Shown: positions 35,223 to 43,448 of the stretch, in pieces
How the letters are laid out: each line of letters starts with the position of its first letter
Numbering within the stretch: position 1 is the stretch's first letter
Source: Vibrio gelatinilyticus
GTDB lineage: Bacteria; Pseudomonadota; Gammaproteobacteria; Enterobacterales; Vibrionaceae
DNA length: 64,000 bases
Direction: 5' to 3'
NCBI RefSeq assembly: GCF_022836845.1
Contig: NZ_JAJNNZ010000015.1
Location: 27,293 to 91,292 of the forward strand
Made by a program: the position numbers and the translations under genes
Notes under the pieces: model-generated
What the model saw: only the letters and a program-made list of their open reading frames with translations
Databases searched by the model: none
Told to the model about the DNA's origin: nothing

Positions 35223-35954
35223 ATGATAGCACTCATCCGCTGTATCGCAGTGGCTATCTTTGCCATCGTTATGTTCGTGTTTGGTTGTGGGTATTGCTTA
35301 CTGAGTCCGCGAAACCCAAAACACGTATTTACCTTTGGCCGACTGTTTGGAAAAATGTCCAAAGTCTTTGGCATCAAGCTTGAATTGAGATTGCCAGAAG
35401 ATGCGTATTCTCGTGGTCAGCACATTTATATCGCTAATCACCAAAATAACTGGGACATCTTTACGGTTTCTTCTGCTGTTACCCCTAATGTAGTGACAGT
35501 GGGTAAAAAGAGCCTAGCGTGGATGCCGCTGTTTGGACAGTTGTATTGGCTAACGGGTAATATTTTGATTGATCGTGCTAACCGCAGTAAGGCGATGGGA
35601 ACCATCGAGCAAGTGGTTGAACAAATCAAGCAAAGCCAAGTGTCAGTTTGGATGTTCCCAGAGGGTACTCGTTCACGAGGTCGTGGCTTATTACCTTTCA
35701 AAACGGGCGCTTTTCACGCTGCATTGGGGGCTAACCTGCCGATCGTTCCGATCGTGTGCAGTAGCACTGATAAGCTGAAATTTAATCGTTGGGATAATGG
35801 CCACGTTATCATTGAGATGATGCCGCCAGTATCAACCGAAGGCTACTCAAAAGAGGAAGTGCGTAAGTTGGCCAATGATTGTCGCGAGCAAATGAAGAGT
35901 AAACTCGAAGAGCTCGATAACGAGGTCGCACAGCGAAACAACGCAAACACATAA
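35223..35954 (+). CDS. plsC: 1-acyl-sn-glycerol-3-phosphate acyltransferase PlsC
   Basis: This 243-residue inner-membrane enzyme makes phosphatidic acid from lysophosphatidic acid and acyl-ACP. It has an N-terminal hydrophobic helix, the catalytic HxxxxD motif in ANHQNNWDIF near 76, and the phosphate-binding motif PEGTRSRGRGLLPFKTGAF near 145. The tail is charged and helical. It is a single gene between two hairpin terminators. Confidence 0.95.
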   Translation: MIALIRCIAVAIFAIVMFVFGCGYCLLSPRNPKHVFTFGRLFGKMSKVFGIKLELRLPEDAYSRGQHIYIANHQNNWDIFTVSSAVTPNVVTVGKKSLAWMPLFGQLYWLTGNILIDRANRSKAMGTIEQVVEQIKQSQVSVWMFPEGTRSRGRGLLPFKTGAFHAALGANLPIVPIVCSSTDKLKFNRWDNGHVIIEMMPPVSTEGYSKEEVRKLANDCREQMKSKLEELDNEVAQRNNANT

Positions 35955-35987
35955 TCAAAAAAAGGGTTGATGATTCAACCCTTTTTT
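35955..35987. terminator. Bidirectional terminator between plsC and ridA
   Basis: An A-run, the stem AAAGGGTTGA / TCAACCCTTT with a four-base loop, and a T-run make a symmetric terminator for the convergent genes. Confidence 0.92.
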
Positions 35988-36008
35988 GTATCTGTTTGCT
36001 TACTCAAG

Positions 36009-36398
36009 CTATTTGCGAACGGCAATCGCTTCAATTTCAATTTTCACATCTTTAGGCAAGCGAGCGACTTCAACGCACGAACGGGCAGGGTAGTTTGCCA
36101 CGTTGTGTTCGTCAAAAAACTTACCATACACTTCGTTTACAGTACCAAAATCATTGAGGTCTTTAACAAACACCGTCATTTTTACAATGTCGGTCACGGA
36201 TAGGCCAGAAGCTTCTACAACGGCTTTTACATTCTCAAGAGACTGTCGAGCCTGTGTTGCGATGTCTTCAGACACTTCGCCAGTCACAGGGTTTACAGGG
36301 ATCTGACCAGAAGTCAGCACCATATTGCCGAGATCGACACCTTGTACATAAGGGCCAATTGCTGCTGGAGCTGCTTCAGTATGAAGGACTTTAGTCAT
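36009..36398 (-). CDS. ridA: Enamine/imine deaminase RidA
   Basis: RidA has 129 residues and destroys the reactive enamines and imines released by PLP enzymes such as threonine dehydratase. The signature PARSCVEVARLPKDVKIEIEAIA with the substrate-binding Arg is at the C-terminus, and PYVQGV and TSGQIPVNP lie earlier. It follows pyrBI, as in many gammaproteobacteria, but a terminator-like hairpin separates them. Confidence 0.96.
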   Translation of the reverse strand: MTKVLHTEAAPAAIGPYVQGVDLGNMVLTSGQIPVNPVTGEVSEDIATQARQSLENVKAVVEASGLSVTDIVKMTVFVKDLNDFGTVNEVYGKFFDEHNVANYPARSCVEVARLPKDVKIEIEAIAVRK

Positions 36399-36453
36399 TT
36401 TCTAATTCCAATGTTGAATGGAGAACAAGCAGTTAGACTGCCTTTTGAGCGCC

Positions 36454-36482
36454 AAAAAATCAAGCCTATCAAAGGGTAGGCT
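36454..36482 (-). terminator. pyrBI terminator
   Basis: On the minus strand AGCCTA / TAGGCT with an eight-base loop is followed by TGATTTTTT. It lies about 20 bases after the pyrI stop and before ridA. Confidence 0.7.
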
Positions 36483-36500
36483 AGAAAACATGACGATCAA

Positions 36501-36962
36501 TTATCTTTCAGTGACGACTTCTCGTGAGTAAACTTTCTCACAATATTTGCACTTGAGTCGAACGTTCTCATTTTTCTCAACTACGCTAAAGCTACTTGAT
36601 ACTGGCTCATTATGCGTAATGCAGTTGCTGTTAGGGCACTCAAACACGTCGTTAATCACTTTTGGTAGCTCTAGTGCCAATTTCTTGCTGACCTGGTAGT
36701 CTTCGATTTGGTTAACCGTTGCGTGCGGTGCGTAAAGTGCCAGTTTGTTGGCTTGCTCTTCGCTAACAAAAACGTTCTCAATTTTGAGAAGATCTTTGCT
36801 GCCAAGCGCTGAAGAAGGCAGATTTAAGCCAACCGTAACTCTCTGATTCGATTTGTGCATTTCGAAAAGTTTTAACACTTTGATGCCAATATTAGCGGGG
36901 ATGTGGTCAATGACCGTGCCGTTTTTGATTGCTTCGACCTGCAGTTGTGTTTCTTTTGTCAT
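36501..36962 (-). CDS. pyrI: Aspartate carbamoyltransferase regulatory chain PyrI
   Basis: PyrI has 153 residues. The N-terminal allosteric domain binds CTP/ATP (LQVEAIKNGTVIDHIPANIG). The C-terminal zinc domain carries the four Cys ligands in CPNSNC and CKYCEK. GGGAG lies eight bases before the ATG at 36962, and that start aligns with E. coli PyrI. It follows pyrB closely, and together they form the dodecameric ATCase. Confidence 0.96.
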   Translation of the reverse strand: MTKETQLQVEAIKNGTVIDHIPANIGIKVLKLFEMHKSNQRVTVGLNLPSSALGSKDLLKIENVFVSEEQANKLALYAPHATVNQIEDYQVSKKLALELPKVINDVFECPNSNCITHNEPVSSSFSVVEKNENVRLKCKYCEKVYSREVVTER

Positions 36963-36977
36963 TGTCATTTCTCCCAA

Positions 36978-37907
36978 TTACAGTGTTTTATTTAAAACAA
37001 GCGCTAATAATGCTTCACGAGCATAGACACCGTTTTCAGCTTGTTGGAAATAGTATGCATGTGGCGTGACATCAACATCTGTCGTAATTTCGTCTACACG
37101 CGGCAGCGGGTGCAGTACCTTCAAGTTCGCTTTGGCGTGCTTTAATGTCGCAGCCGAGAGAATGTACGCTGATTTGATATGGGTGTATTCGGATTCGTCA
37201 AAGCGTTCTTTTTGCACGCGAGTCATATACAAAATATCGAGTTCAGGCATCACGCTTTCCATATCGGTATGTAAGCTGTACTCAATGCCTGCTTCATCTA
37301 ATTCCTCACAGATATAATCAGGCATTGCCAACGCTTCTGGTGCTATAAAGTAGAAGCGAACGTTATTGAACTTGGCGAGCGCTTGAGTTAAAGAGTGGAC
37401 GGTTCGTCCATATTTCAAATCACCGACAAATGCTACGTTTAAGCCATCTAGCTTTCCTTGCGTTTCTGCAATAGAGAATAGGTCGAGTAGTGTTTGTGTT
37501 GGGTGCTGGTTGGCACCATCACCCGCATTGATAACAGGCACTCCATTTGAGAACTCAGAAGCTAAGCGTGCAGCGCCTTCTTGAGGGTGGCGCATAACAA
37601 AGGCATCAACGTAAGAAGAGATCACTTGCACTGAATCGGCCAGTGTTTCCCCTTTTTTTGCTAGAGAGGTGTTGCCACCGCTATCAAAGCCAATGACATC
37701 TCCACCGATACGTTGAATTGCCGTTTCAAATGAAAGGCGTGTGCGCGTTGAGGGTTCAAAAAAGCAACTGGCAACCACTTTGTTTTTAATCAGATTAGGT
37801 TGTGGTTCTGCTTTGAGTTGTCCCGCAGTATTGACGATAAGTTCTAACTCATCGCGTGTCAGTTCGGGAATGGAGATTATGTGCTTTTGATAGAGCGTGT
37901 TCGCCAT
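36978..37907 (-). CDS. pyrB: Aspartate carbamoyltransferase catalytic chain PyrB
   Basis: This 309-residue enzyme condenses carbamoyl phosphate with aspartate in the first committed step of UMP synthesis. The carbamoyl-phosphate motif FEPSTRTRLSFETA lies near residues 51-64. HPTQTLLDLFSI follows near 134, and HPLPRVDEI near 266 binds substrate. Expression is controlled by the leader peptide and attenuator upstream. Confidence 0.97.
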   Translation of the reverse strand: MANTLYQKHIISIPELTRDELELIVNTAGQLKAEPQPNLIKNKVVASCFFEPSTRTRLSFETAIQRIGGDVIGFDSGGNTSLAKKGETLADSVQVISSYVDAFVMRHPQEGAARLASEFSNGVPVINAGDGANQHPTQTLLDLFSIAETQGKLDGLNVAFVGDLKYGRTVHSLTQALAKFNNVRFYFIAPEALAMPDYICEELDEAGIEYSLHTDMESVMPELDILYMTRVQKERFDESEYTHIKSAYILSAATLKHAKANLKVLHPLPRVDEITTDVDVTPHAYYFQQAENGVYAREALLALVLNKTL

Positions 37908-37956
37908 GATCGTCTTTCCTATTATTCGTCAAACGTGAACCTAAATTAACAGCCAT

Positions 37957-37983
37957 AAAAAAGCCCCCCATAATGGGAGGCTT
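37957..37983 (-). terminator. pyrBI attenuator
   Basis: On the minus strand AAGCCTCCC / GGGGGGCTT with a five-base loop is followed by six T's. The stem base overlaps the stop codon of the leader peptide. A ribosome closely following the polymerase would block the hairpin and let transcription into pyrB continue when UTP is low, as in E. coli. Confidence 0.88.
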
Positions 37984-38068
37984 AAAATTTGATAGGAATA
38001 GATAACAGTGCGTGATAAGTAGAGAACTTACCTTTTACGAAAACAGACTGTAAAGTCGCTTGCACCAT
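37982..38068 (-). CDS. pyrL: pyrBI leader peptide PyrL
   Basis: This is a 28-residue reading frame (start MVQATLQSVFVKGKF, end LLSIPIKF) with a strong GAGGAG site before its ATG. Its TAA lies at the base of the attenuator stem. Position, size and the following terminator match the pyrL leader of enterobacteria. The coding strand has T-rich runs near its end, which suits UTP-sensitive pausing. Confidence 0.85.
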   Translation of the reverse strand: MVQATLQSVFVKGKFSTYHALLSIPIKF

Positions 38069-38096
38069 TTCTTGCTCCTCAGACAAATTGCTGAGA

Positions 38097-38124
38097 ATTA
38101 TACTCTTAACTTTTTTGAGCGCAA
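38097..38124 (-). promoter_or_regulatory. Probable pyrL-pyrBI promoter
   Basis: On the minus strand TTGCGC (38119-38124) and TATAAT (38097-38102) are separated by 16 bases. They lie about 30 bases upstream of the leader-peptide ATG. Confidence 0.65.
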
Positions 38125-38151
38125 GCGATTACGTCAAAGCTTTCGGTGTTG

Positions 38152-39156
38152 TTAATTGCCTAAAGTTGCAACCATGACCGCTTTGATGGTGTGCATTCTG
38201 TTTTCCGCTTCATCGAATACAATGGAGTGTTCTGACTCAAATACATCGTCGCTGACTTCGAGCCCTTTCATGCCATATTTCTCTGAAATTTCCTTACCGA
38301 TCGTGGTTTGATCGTCATGAAAGGCGGGTAGGCAATGCATGAATTTCACGTCTGGGTTGCCGGTTTTTTTGATGACATCCATGTTGACCTGATACGGCTT
38401 CATCAACTTTACGCGCTCATCCCAAGCTTGTGCCGATTCGCCCATTGAGACCCAAACATCGGTATAGAGAAAATCACAGCCCTGGACGCCTTCTTCAACG
38501 TTCTCGGTTAAGGTGATTTTTGCACCCGTAGATTGTGCAATCTGTTGGCACTGATCGATGAGTTTTTGCTCTGGCCAAAATGCTTTCGGAGCCACTAGTC
38601 GGATGCTCATGCCCATTTTTGCTGCCCCTACTAACAATGAGTTACCCATGTTATTGCGAGCATCACCAAGGTATGCAAAGGTCATTTCATGTAACAGTTT
38701 CCCTTTACCATGCTCTAACATGGTTTGGAAGTCGGCCAAAATTTGGGTCGGGTGAAACTCATTGGTCAAACCGTTCCACACAGGCACACCCGCATGTTCG
38801 CCTAATACTTCAACGATGTCTTGCCCAAAACCGCGATATTCAATACCGTCGTACATACGTCCAAGAACGCGAGCGGTATCTTTCATTGACTCTTTGTGGC
38901 CAATTTGAGAGCCAGAAGGGCCGATGTAAGATACCTGAGCACCTTGATCAAATGCTGCCACTTCAAAGGCGCAGCGAGTACGTGTTGAGGCTTTCTCGAA
39001 AATGAGCGCAATGTTTTTTCCGGTGAGTTTTTTTTGTTCGGTACCGGCGTATTTCGCGGCCTTAAGATCTTTAGCTAGATCAAGAAGAAACTGAATTTCT
39101 TTCGGCGTAAAGTCGAGCAGCTTAAGAAAATTTCGATTGCGCAAATTAAATGCCAT
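38152..39156 (-). CDS. argF: Ornithine carbamoyltransferase ArgF
   Basis: ArgF has 334 residues and makes citrulline from ornithine and carbamoyl phosphate. EKASTRTRCAFEVAA near 54-68 binds carbamoyl phosphate, FHPTQ near 134 follows, and HCLPAFHD near 273 holds the catalytic Cys. AAGGA precedes the ATG. The ARG boxes upstream argue for the anabolic, arginine-repressed enzyme. However, arcA lies just upstream, so it might also serve arginine breakdown. Confidence 0.95.
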   Translation of the reverse strand: MAFNLRNRNFLKLLDFTPKEIQFLLDLAKDLKAAKYAGTEQKKLTGKNIALIFEKASTRTRCAFEVAAFDQGAQVSYIGPSGSQIGHKESMKDTARVLGRMYDGIEYRGFGQDIVEVLGEHAGVPVWNGLTNEFHPTQILADFQTMLEHGKGKLLHEMTFAYLGDARNNMGNSLLVGAAKMGMSIRLVAPKAFWPEQKLIDQCQQIAQSTGAKITLTENVEEGVQGCDFLYTDVWVSMGESAQAWDERVKLMKPYQVNMDVIKKTGNPDVKFMHCLPAFHDDQTTIGKEISEKYGMKGLEVSDDVFESEHSIVFDEAENRMHTIKAVMVATLGN

Positions 39157-39193
39157 TTTCAGATCCTTTTTAAATTGGCTTAGTTATTAACTT

Positions 39194-39232
39194 TATACAT
39201 ATAAATGCTTTAAAAGTGAATAATTATTTTTT
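39194..39232 (-). promoter_or_regulatory. Candidate tandem ARG boxes for ArgR upstream of argF
   Basis: The box at 39215-39232 contains TGAATAATTATTTT, matching most of the consensus WNTGAATWWWWATTCANW. A weaker box (39194-39211) lies exactly three bases away, the spacing usual for ArgR hexamer sites. Both precede argF by about 40-75 bases. Confidence 0.55.
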
Positions 39233-39241
39233 CAAAAAGGA

Positions 39242-39265
39242 TGAAAAAAGACCGAGTTCGGCCTT
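39242..39265 (-). terminator. arcA terminator
   Basis: On the minus strand AAGGCCG / CGGTCTT with a four-base loop is followed by TTTTTC. It lies about 20 bases after the arcA stop and before the argF promoter region, so arcA and argF are probably transcribed separately. Confidence 0.72.
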
Positions 39266-39282
39266 CTTTAATACGGTTCTCT

Positions 39283-40503
39283 TTACAACCCATCACGTTC
39301 GATTGGGCAACTCATACAGCGAGCGCCTCCTCGGCCACGGCCAAGCTCATTTCCAGGAATAGGCAATACGGTTATCCCAGCTTTATCATATTTTTCATTG
39401 GTATACACGTTGCGTTCGTAGCCAATGACCACGCCGGGTTTCACCGTTAACACATTGTTAGCGTCATTCCACTGCTCTCGCTCAGCCTCATAGTTATCAC
39501 CACCAGTTGTAATGATTTTGAGTTGGTCGATGTCTAAAGCCTTTTCCAGAGCAGATAAATAGCTAGGCACTTTCTCGGCTTTCATCATGCCATCATTGTC
39601 AGGTGTTAAACGCCAAGTATCGAGGGATTTGTTGATGATTTCAGGGTAAACCGAGAAAGTATCCACATCCATGTGCGTCATCACGGTGTCAAGGTGCATG
39701 CATGAACGATGTTTCGGTAAATCAATGGCAATGACCTCTTTTGCTTGACCTGCTTTAAATAGGTTAGCGGCGAGATTCTCGACCCCTTGTGGCGTAGTGC
39801 GCTCAGAGATGCCAATCAGTACCGCGCCATTGCCAATCACCAAAACATCGCCGCCCTCAATGTTGGCGTTGTCGTAATGAAGATCCTCATCACCGAAGTA
39901 ACGGATGAAATCTTGGCCAGCAAACGTTGGGTGCCATCGGTAAATCGCACGCAGGTGGTTAGTTTCACGCTGACGGGCAGGTTTCATCATTGGGTTGAGG
40001 GAGACGCCCCCATAGACCCAACATGACGTGTCACGAGTAAATAGATGGTTAGGCAAAGGCTCTATGACAAAATCCAGTGGGCGGCTCATTTTCTGTAACA
40101 TTGATGAGGTCTGGATAGGCAATTCGGAATAGGCCAAACCACCAAGTAGGATAGAGGCAAGGTGTTCATTATCCATATCACCCAAATACGCTCTTAGTTT
40201 TCGCGCAAAGATAGGGCCGTAGCGAAAATCTGAAATTTGGTTAGCAAGAAGCCACTGTTTGGCTTCGGCTACGGCGAGTGTTTCCACCAACAGGTCATGC
40301 AGCAATAGTACTTCGACACCTTGATCGCGAAGTGTGGACGCAAAGGCATCGTGCTCGACTCCAGCGGCCTCAACTGCCAACACATCATCAAACAGCAGTT
40401 CATGACAGTTTGATGGAGTGAGGTGAGTAAGGGCTCTTTCAGGGCGATTTAATAATACTCGCCTTAGTTGGCCGACTTCAGATCCTACGTACAGCTTGCT
40501 CAT
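39283..40503 (-). CDS. arcA: Arginine deiminase ArcA
   Basis: This 406-residue enzyme hydrolyses arginine to citrulline and ammonia. GSEVGQLRRVLLNRPE starts the protein. FTRDTSCWVYGGVSLN near 160 and HMDVDTF near 278 carry active-site residues. The C-terminal GARCMSCPIERDGL has the nucleophilic Cys. With ornithine carbamoyltransferase and carbamate kinase it forms the ADI pathway, which yields ATP and raises pH. No carbamate kinase gene is seen nearby. Confidence 0.95.
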   Translation of the reverse strand: MSKLYVGSEVGQLRRVLLNRPERALTHLTPSNCHELLFDDVLAVEAAGVEHDAFASTLRDQGVEVLLLHDLLVETLAVAEAKQWLLANQISDFRYGPIFARKLRAYLGDMDNEHLASILLGGLAYSELPIQTSSMLQKMSRPLDFVIEPLPNHLFTRDTSCWVYGGVSLNPMMKPARQRETNHLRAIYRWHPTFAGQDFIRYFGDEDLHYDNANIEGGDVLVIGNGAVLIGISERTTPQGVENLAANLFKAGQAKEVIAIDLPKHRSCMHLDTVMTHMDVDTFSVYPEIINKSLDTWRLTPDNDGMMKAEKVPSYLSALEKALDIDQLKIITTGGDNYEAEREQWNDANNVLTVKPGVVIGYERNVYTNEKYDKAGITVLPIPGNELGRGRGGARCMSCPIERDGL

Positions 40504-41075
40504 CTTGCTTCCTTTCCATTTTACGAGTCGCTATTTATGACAAGCTTGTTATCAAGATGCAAGTTATTTTGTTGGTGTTTATTACGGTAAGCTGGCGATA
40601 TTGCAGTTATAATTCGTGAACTTAACTAATATATCAGGATAAGTGTCTGATTAAAGTTAAGGGTAGGAGTTTGGCTTTTATGGTTTGTTATTCACTTAGT
40701 GTCGTCAATTAGCACTGCCCCATTTTTGCTATTTAGTCATTATTAAGCATAGATATGCGCTATGGCTCTGTATCAATGCTTAGGCAGTTAGACTTTGTTT
40801 GTTTCACGATTATGGGTTCTATGCACATCGGCTCGATAAACAGGCGATATCGAGAAAGACGAACGAACAGCGGCAAAGAAATGATCGTCCTAAAATAGAA
40901 GCAAGAATGAAAGTTGTTAATTTTTTGTTTCTGTGAGTTTGATCGTGAGCGATTTCCCAGACGGAAAGATTCTTTTGTTGTCATTGGAAGAAAAAGATCA
41001 TCGCTTTGATCTTTCGCTATTGCGTGACATGCCGTAGAATCCACATCGTTAATCGTATAATACTGGAGCACAAAA
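40504..41075. other. 572-base intergenic region between arcA and rraB
   Basis: The gap holds the divergent promoters of arcA and rraB and is AT-rich. A perfect inverted repeat AAAGATCA / TGATCTTT (40993-41000 and 41007-41014, six-base loop) lies about 60 bases before rraB. A 103-codon minus-strand frame (40760-41071) has no recognisable domain and looks spurious. An unannotated small RNA is possible but not shown by the sequence. Confidence 0.5.
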
Positions 41076-41492
41076 ATGTCTCAACAAGATGAGTATCTAA
41101 CCGTTGAAGAACTGATTGAATATCAGAAAGACGAAACTCGCGATATTATCCAAGCGTTGATCGAAGATGGTAGTGATCCGGATGCTCTTTATGAGATCGA
41201 GCATCACTTGTTTGCTGAAGATTTTGATCGTTTAGAGAAAGCGGTTGTTGAAGCATTTAAAATGGGTTTTGAAGTATTAGAAGCTGAAGAAACCGAAGAT
41301 GAAGACGGCAATAAGTTGTTGTGCTGCGATGCGACAATGGAATCAGCGTTAAATCCTGAACTTATTGACGCTCAGGTTGAGAAGCTTGTTCACCTAGCTG
41401 AGAAATTTGACATCATTTATGATGGCTGGGGTACCTACTACGAGGGTGAAGACGCTCTCTATACAGAAGAAGATGAAGACGGCGAAGAGTAA
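41076..41492 (+). CDS. rraB: Ribonuclease E inhibitor RraB
   Basis: RraB has 138 residues, is very acidic, and binds RNase E to change which transcripts the degradosome cuts. The family pattern EYQKDETRDIIQALIEDGSDPDALYEIEHH starts the protein and WGTYYEGEDALY ends it. GGAG precedes the ATG. A strong hairpin terminator follows. Confidence 0.95.
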   Translation: MSQQDEYLTVEELIEYQKDETRDIIQALIEDGSDPDALYEIEHHLFAEDFDRLEKAVVEAFKMGFEVLEAEETEDEDGNKLLCCDATMESALNPELIDAQVEKLVHLAEKFDIIYDGWGTYYEGEDALYTEEDEDGEE

Positions 41493-41512
41493 TTTCCTTT
41501 TTTCTCGTTTTG

Positions 41513-41539
41513 AAAGCCAGCATGATTGCTGGCTTTTTT
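41513..41539 (+). terminator. rraB terminator
   Basis: AAAGCCAGCA / TGCTGGCTTT forms a perfect ten-base-pair stem with a four-base loop and additional T's. Confidence 0.9.
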
Positions 41540-41637
41540 ACAATACGAGGCATTTTTCTCATCCATTGATTCTCTGGTATTAATTGCTAAGGCTTTTCAC
41601 TATACTCAAGTGAATTTGATCTGGCTCAATATTTAAC

Positions 41638-42438
41638 ATGAAACAATACCTCAAAGGGCTATGGCAACTGTCCCCTTTAACCGACCTTTCTATCCCTCAA
41701 AATGATATTGAGTTTCCTGCACCGCTCAGTCAGGCACTACCCTCATCGCTTTCTGAATCCTCTATCTCAGCCCAAGAATGGCATCTAATGCATGACATAG
41801 AAGTCGACGAATCATTGTTGAGTTTCCCTGCTATTGAGTTGGTGGTGGCTGGTATTGAGTACTACGCAGAAGTACGTCTTAACGGCGTTGCCCTGTTTGA
41901 TTGCGATGGTGGGCAAAGTGAATATAAGAAAGACATCCGCCCCTACTTACAGTTAGGAAGAAATCGCTTTGAGATCCTTTTCATCGAAGAAGATGAAGAT
42001 CAATTGCTAGAAGAGGAAAGTGCGGACATGTGCGTGCTTGGTGAGCAGCTCCCCAAGGAAAAGCACCGAGCTGTTGGTGTGTGGGTTGCCCCGTATCTTC
42101 AGTTTATTCGTCATGTCCGTCTAGATCATGTCACGATGGAGCAGATTTGGCATCATGGTGGTGGCTGTGAGTTTAAGGTAGATCTGTTCTACCATACACT
42201 CGCGGCAGGACTGGTTTCAGCAGCGGTAAAATTTGATGGCATGACCTATCATGTTCCGATTGATGTTAGAGCAAAACATGCCTCTGTGCTGTTCCAAGTC
42301 GATGCGCCTCGCTGTTTTGATCCACAAAAGCCAACCGCTGAGGATATGTACTGCCTTGTGGTTGAGCTTGATGGCCAGCGACAAGAGTTTGAAGTGGCGT
42401 TAAGGCCAGATCTTTGTGTCACCCATATCCCTTTGTAA
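41638..42438 (+). CDS. Unrecognised protein with a glycoside hydrolase family 2-like sugar-binding fold
   Basis: This 266-residue protein has no signal peptide or membrane helix. Residues 68-115 resemble the N-terminal jelly-roll of beta-mannosidases and other GH2 enzymes: ELVVAGIEYYAEVRLNGVALFD, then SEYKKDIRPYL and GRNRFEILF. GVWVAPYLQ near 148-156 recalls the GIW...YL motif that follows in GH2 proteins. The TIM-barrel catalytic domain is missing, and the length allows only this fold plus a second beta domain (about 165-266). It may bind carbohydrate or act as a structural relic. The match is by pattern only, so function is unassigned. It is a single gene convergent with the MarR-GNAT gene. 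Confidence 0.7.
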   Translation: MKQYLKGLWQLSPLTDLSIPQNDIEFPAPLSQALPSSLSESSISAQEWHLMHDIEVDESLLSFPAIELVVAGIEYYAEVRLNGVALFDCDGGQSEYKKDIRPYLQLGRNRFEILFIEEDEDQLLEEESADMCVLGEQLPKEKHRAVGVWVAPYLQFIRHVRLDHVTMEQIWHHGGGCEFKVDLFYHTLAAGLVSAAVKFDGMTYHVPIDVRAKHASVLFQVDAPRCFDPQKPTAEDMYCLVVELDGQRQEFEVALRPDLCVTHIPL

Positions 42439-42447
42439 CTTTGTAGC

Positions 42448-43353
42448 TTATAGCGTTTTAGCCATGACGACTTCACAGGCATCATGGCCAGTATTACCAA
42501 GTGGGGCATCTAAATGCTCAAAGCCTAGCTTCTCATAAAGATGAATCGCTTCTTTTAAATCGGCGGTAGTTTCTAAATAGCATCGTGAAAACCCCATTGA
42601 TTTCGCCATAGCAAATGCTAGGTGAGCGATCCTCTTTGCTAGTCCTTGCCCGCGACACTCGGCAAGAAAATACATTTTTTGCAATTCACAAATATCAGAT
42701 TGACCTTGAAGCGGCGCAAACCCACCTCCACCAACGATTCGACCTTGAAACTCTATCACCCAATAAGCGGAATTTTCGTTACTGTAAACGCTGTACATAT
42801 CATCGAGGGTAGGGTCGCCAACACCATACCCCTTATCGGCAGTGAGTCCATATTCTGCCGACACCACTCGAATAACCTCGGCTATCTTCGAGTTGTCGAA
42901 CTCGGTCAAAGGACGGACGGCAAAAGAGCCTGACTGACAAATGTGACTGACACTTTTGATGTAGCTCTCTAACCCTTGCTGCAGTTGAAGTTGCGTCTTC
43001 TGGTCCAATGGTGCGAGAACTTGCTGGTAGAATTGTGACTGCTGTTGGTCGAGTCTGCTTAGGTGCTGTAAGCCAGATTGAGTAATGGATATGTGGTGGT
43101 TACGCTTGTCTTTGATACTGGGCACGTTGTCGATAAGACCAAGTCGCAGCAGTGCCGTCACGGTTCGACTGGCATTCGATTTGTTGACATGTAATCGCTG
43201 AGCCAATTGGCCAATCGTGAGTGTTTCTGATTGGAGTTCAATGAGCGTATGGGCTTGCACTGGCGTTAAATTAACCTCGCCACATTGCTTATCAAGCATG
43301 CCCAATAGACGGACAAGTTGACGAGAGGCATAGCGTAATTGACTTGGGTGCAT
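42448..43353 (-). CDS. MarR-type regulator fused to a GNAT acetyltransferase
   Basis: This roughly 301-residue protein has two parts. Residues 1-140 are a MarR-type winged helix, with TIGQLAQRLHVNKSNASRTVTALLRLGLID as the helix-turn-helix. Residues about 150-301 are a GNAT acetyltransferase with the acetyl-CoA loop CRGQGLAKRIAH and the end LYEKLGFEHLDAPLG. Such fusions exist in many bacteria, but the substrate is unknown. The ATG at 43353 is preferred because GGAG lies seven bases before it; an in-frame ATG at 43365 has no ribosome site. A palindromic operator sits just upstream, suggesting self-regulation. Confidence 0.9.
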   Translation of the reverse strand: MHPSQLRYASRQLVRLLGMLDKQCGEVNLTPVQAHTLIELQSETLTIGQLAQRLHVNKSNASRTVTALLRLGLIDNVPSIKDKRNHHISITQSGLQHLSRLDQQQSQFYQQVLAPLDQKTQLQLQQGLESYIKSVSHICQSGSFAVRPLTEFDNSKIAEVIRVVSAEYGLTADKGYGVGDPTLDDMYSVYSNENSAYWVIEFQGRIVGGGGFAPLQGQSDICELQKMYFLAECRGQGLAKRIAHLAFAMAKSMGFSRCYLETTADLKEAIHLYEKLGFEHLDAPLGNTGHDACEVVMAKTL

Positions 43354-43370
43354 GACATTCTCCATTTGAT

Positions 43371-43404
43371 AGCGCAGCGCTAATTAATTTAATTGCGCTA
43401 CGCA
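43371..43404 (-). promoter_or_regulatory. Palindromic operator before the MarR-GNAT gene
   Basis: AGCGC-TAATTAA / TTTAATT-GCGCT (43376-43399) is an inverted repeat with outer GCGC blocks and an AT core. An extra AGCGC lies at 43371-43375. It ends about 20 bases before the gene start, the usual place of a MarR operator. Confidence 0.65.
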
Positions 43405-43448
43405 ACAAAGTCAATGAGTGTTGTATATGATGTTACTGGCCTTTTTGT

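Noticed and set aside
41056..41061. TATAAT just before rraB as a -10 box
   Set aside because: The transcript would start about at the ribosome site and leave almost no leader, and no good -35 lies at the right distance.
40760..41071. 103-codon minus-strand frame upstream of rraB
   Set aside because: No domain, no ribosome site, unusual composition, and it covers the rraB promoter region.
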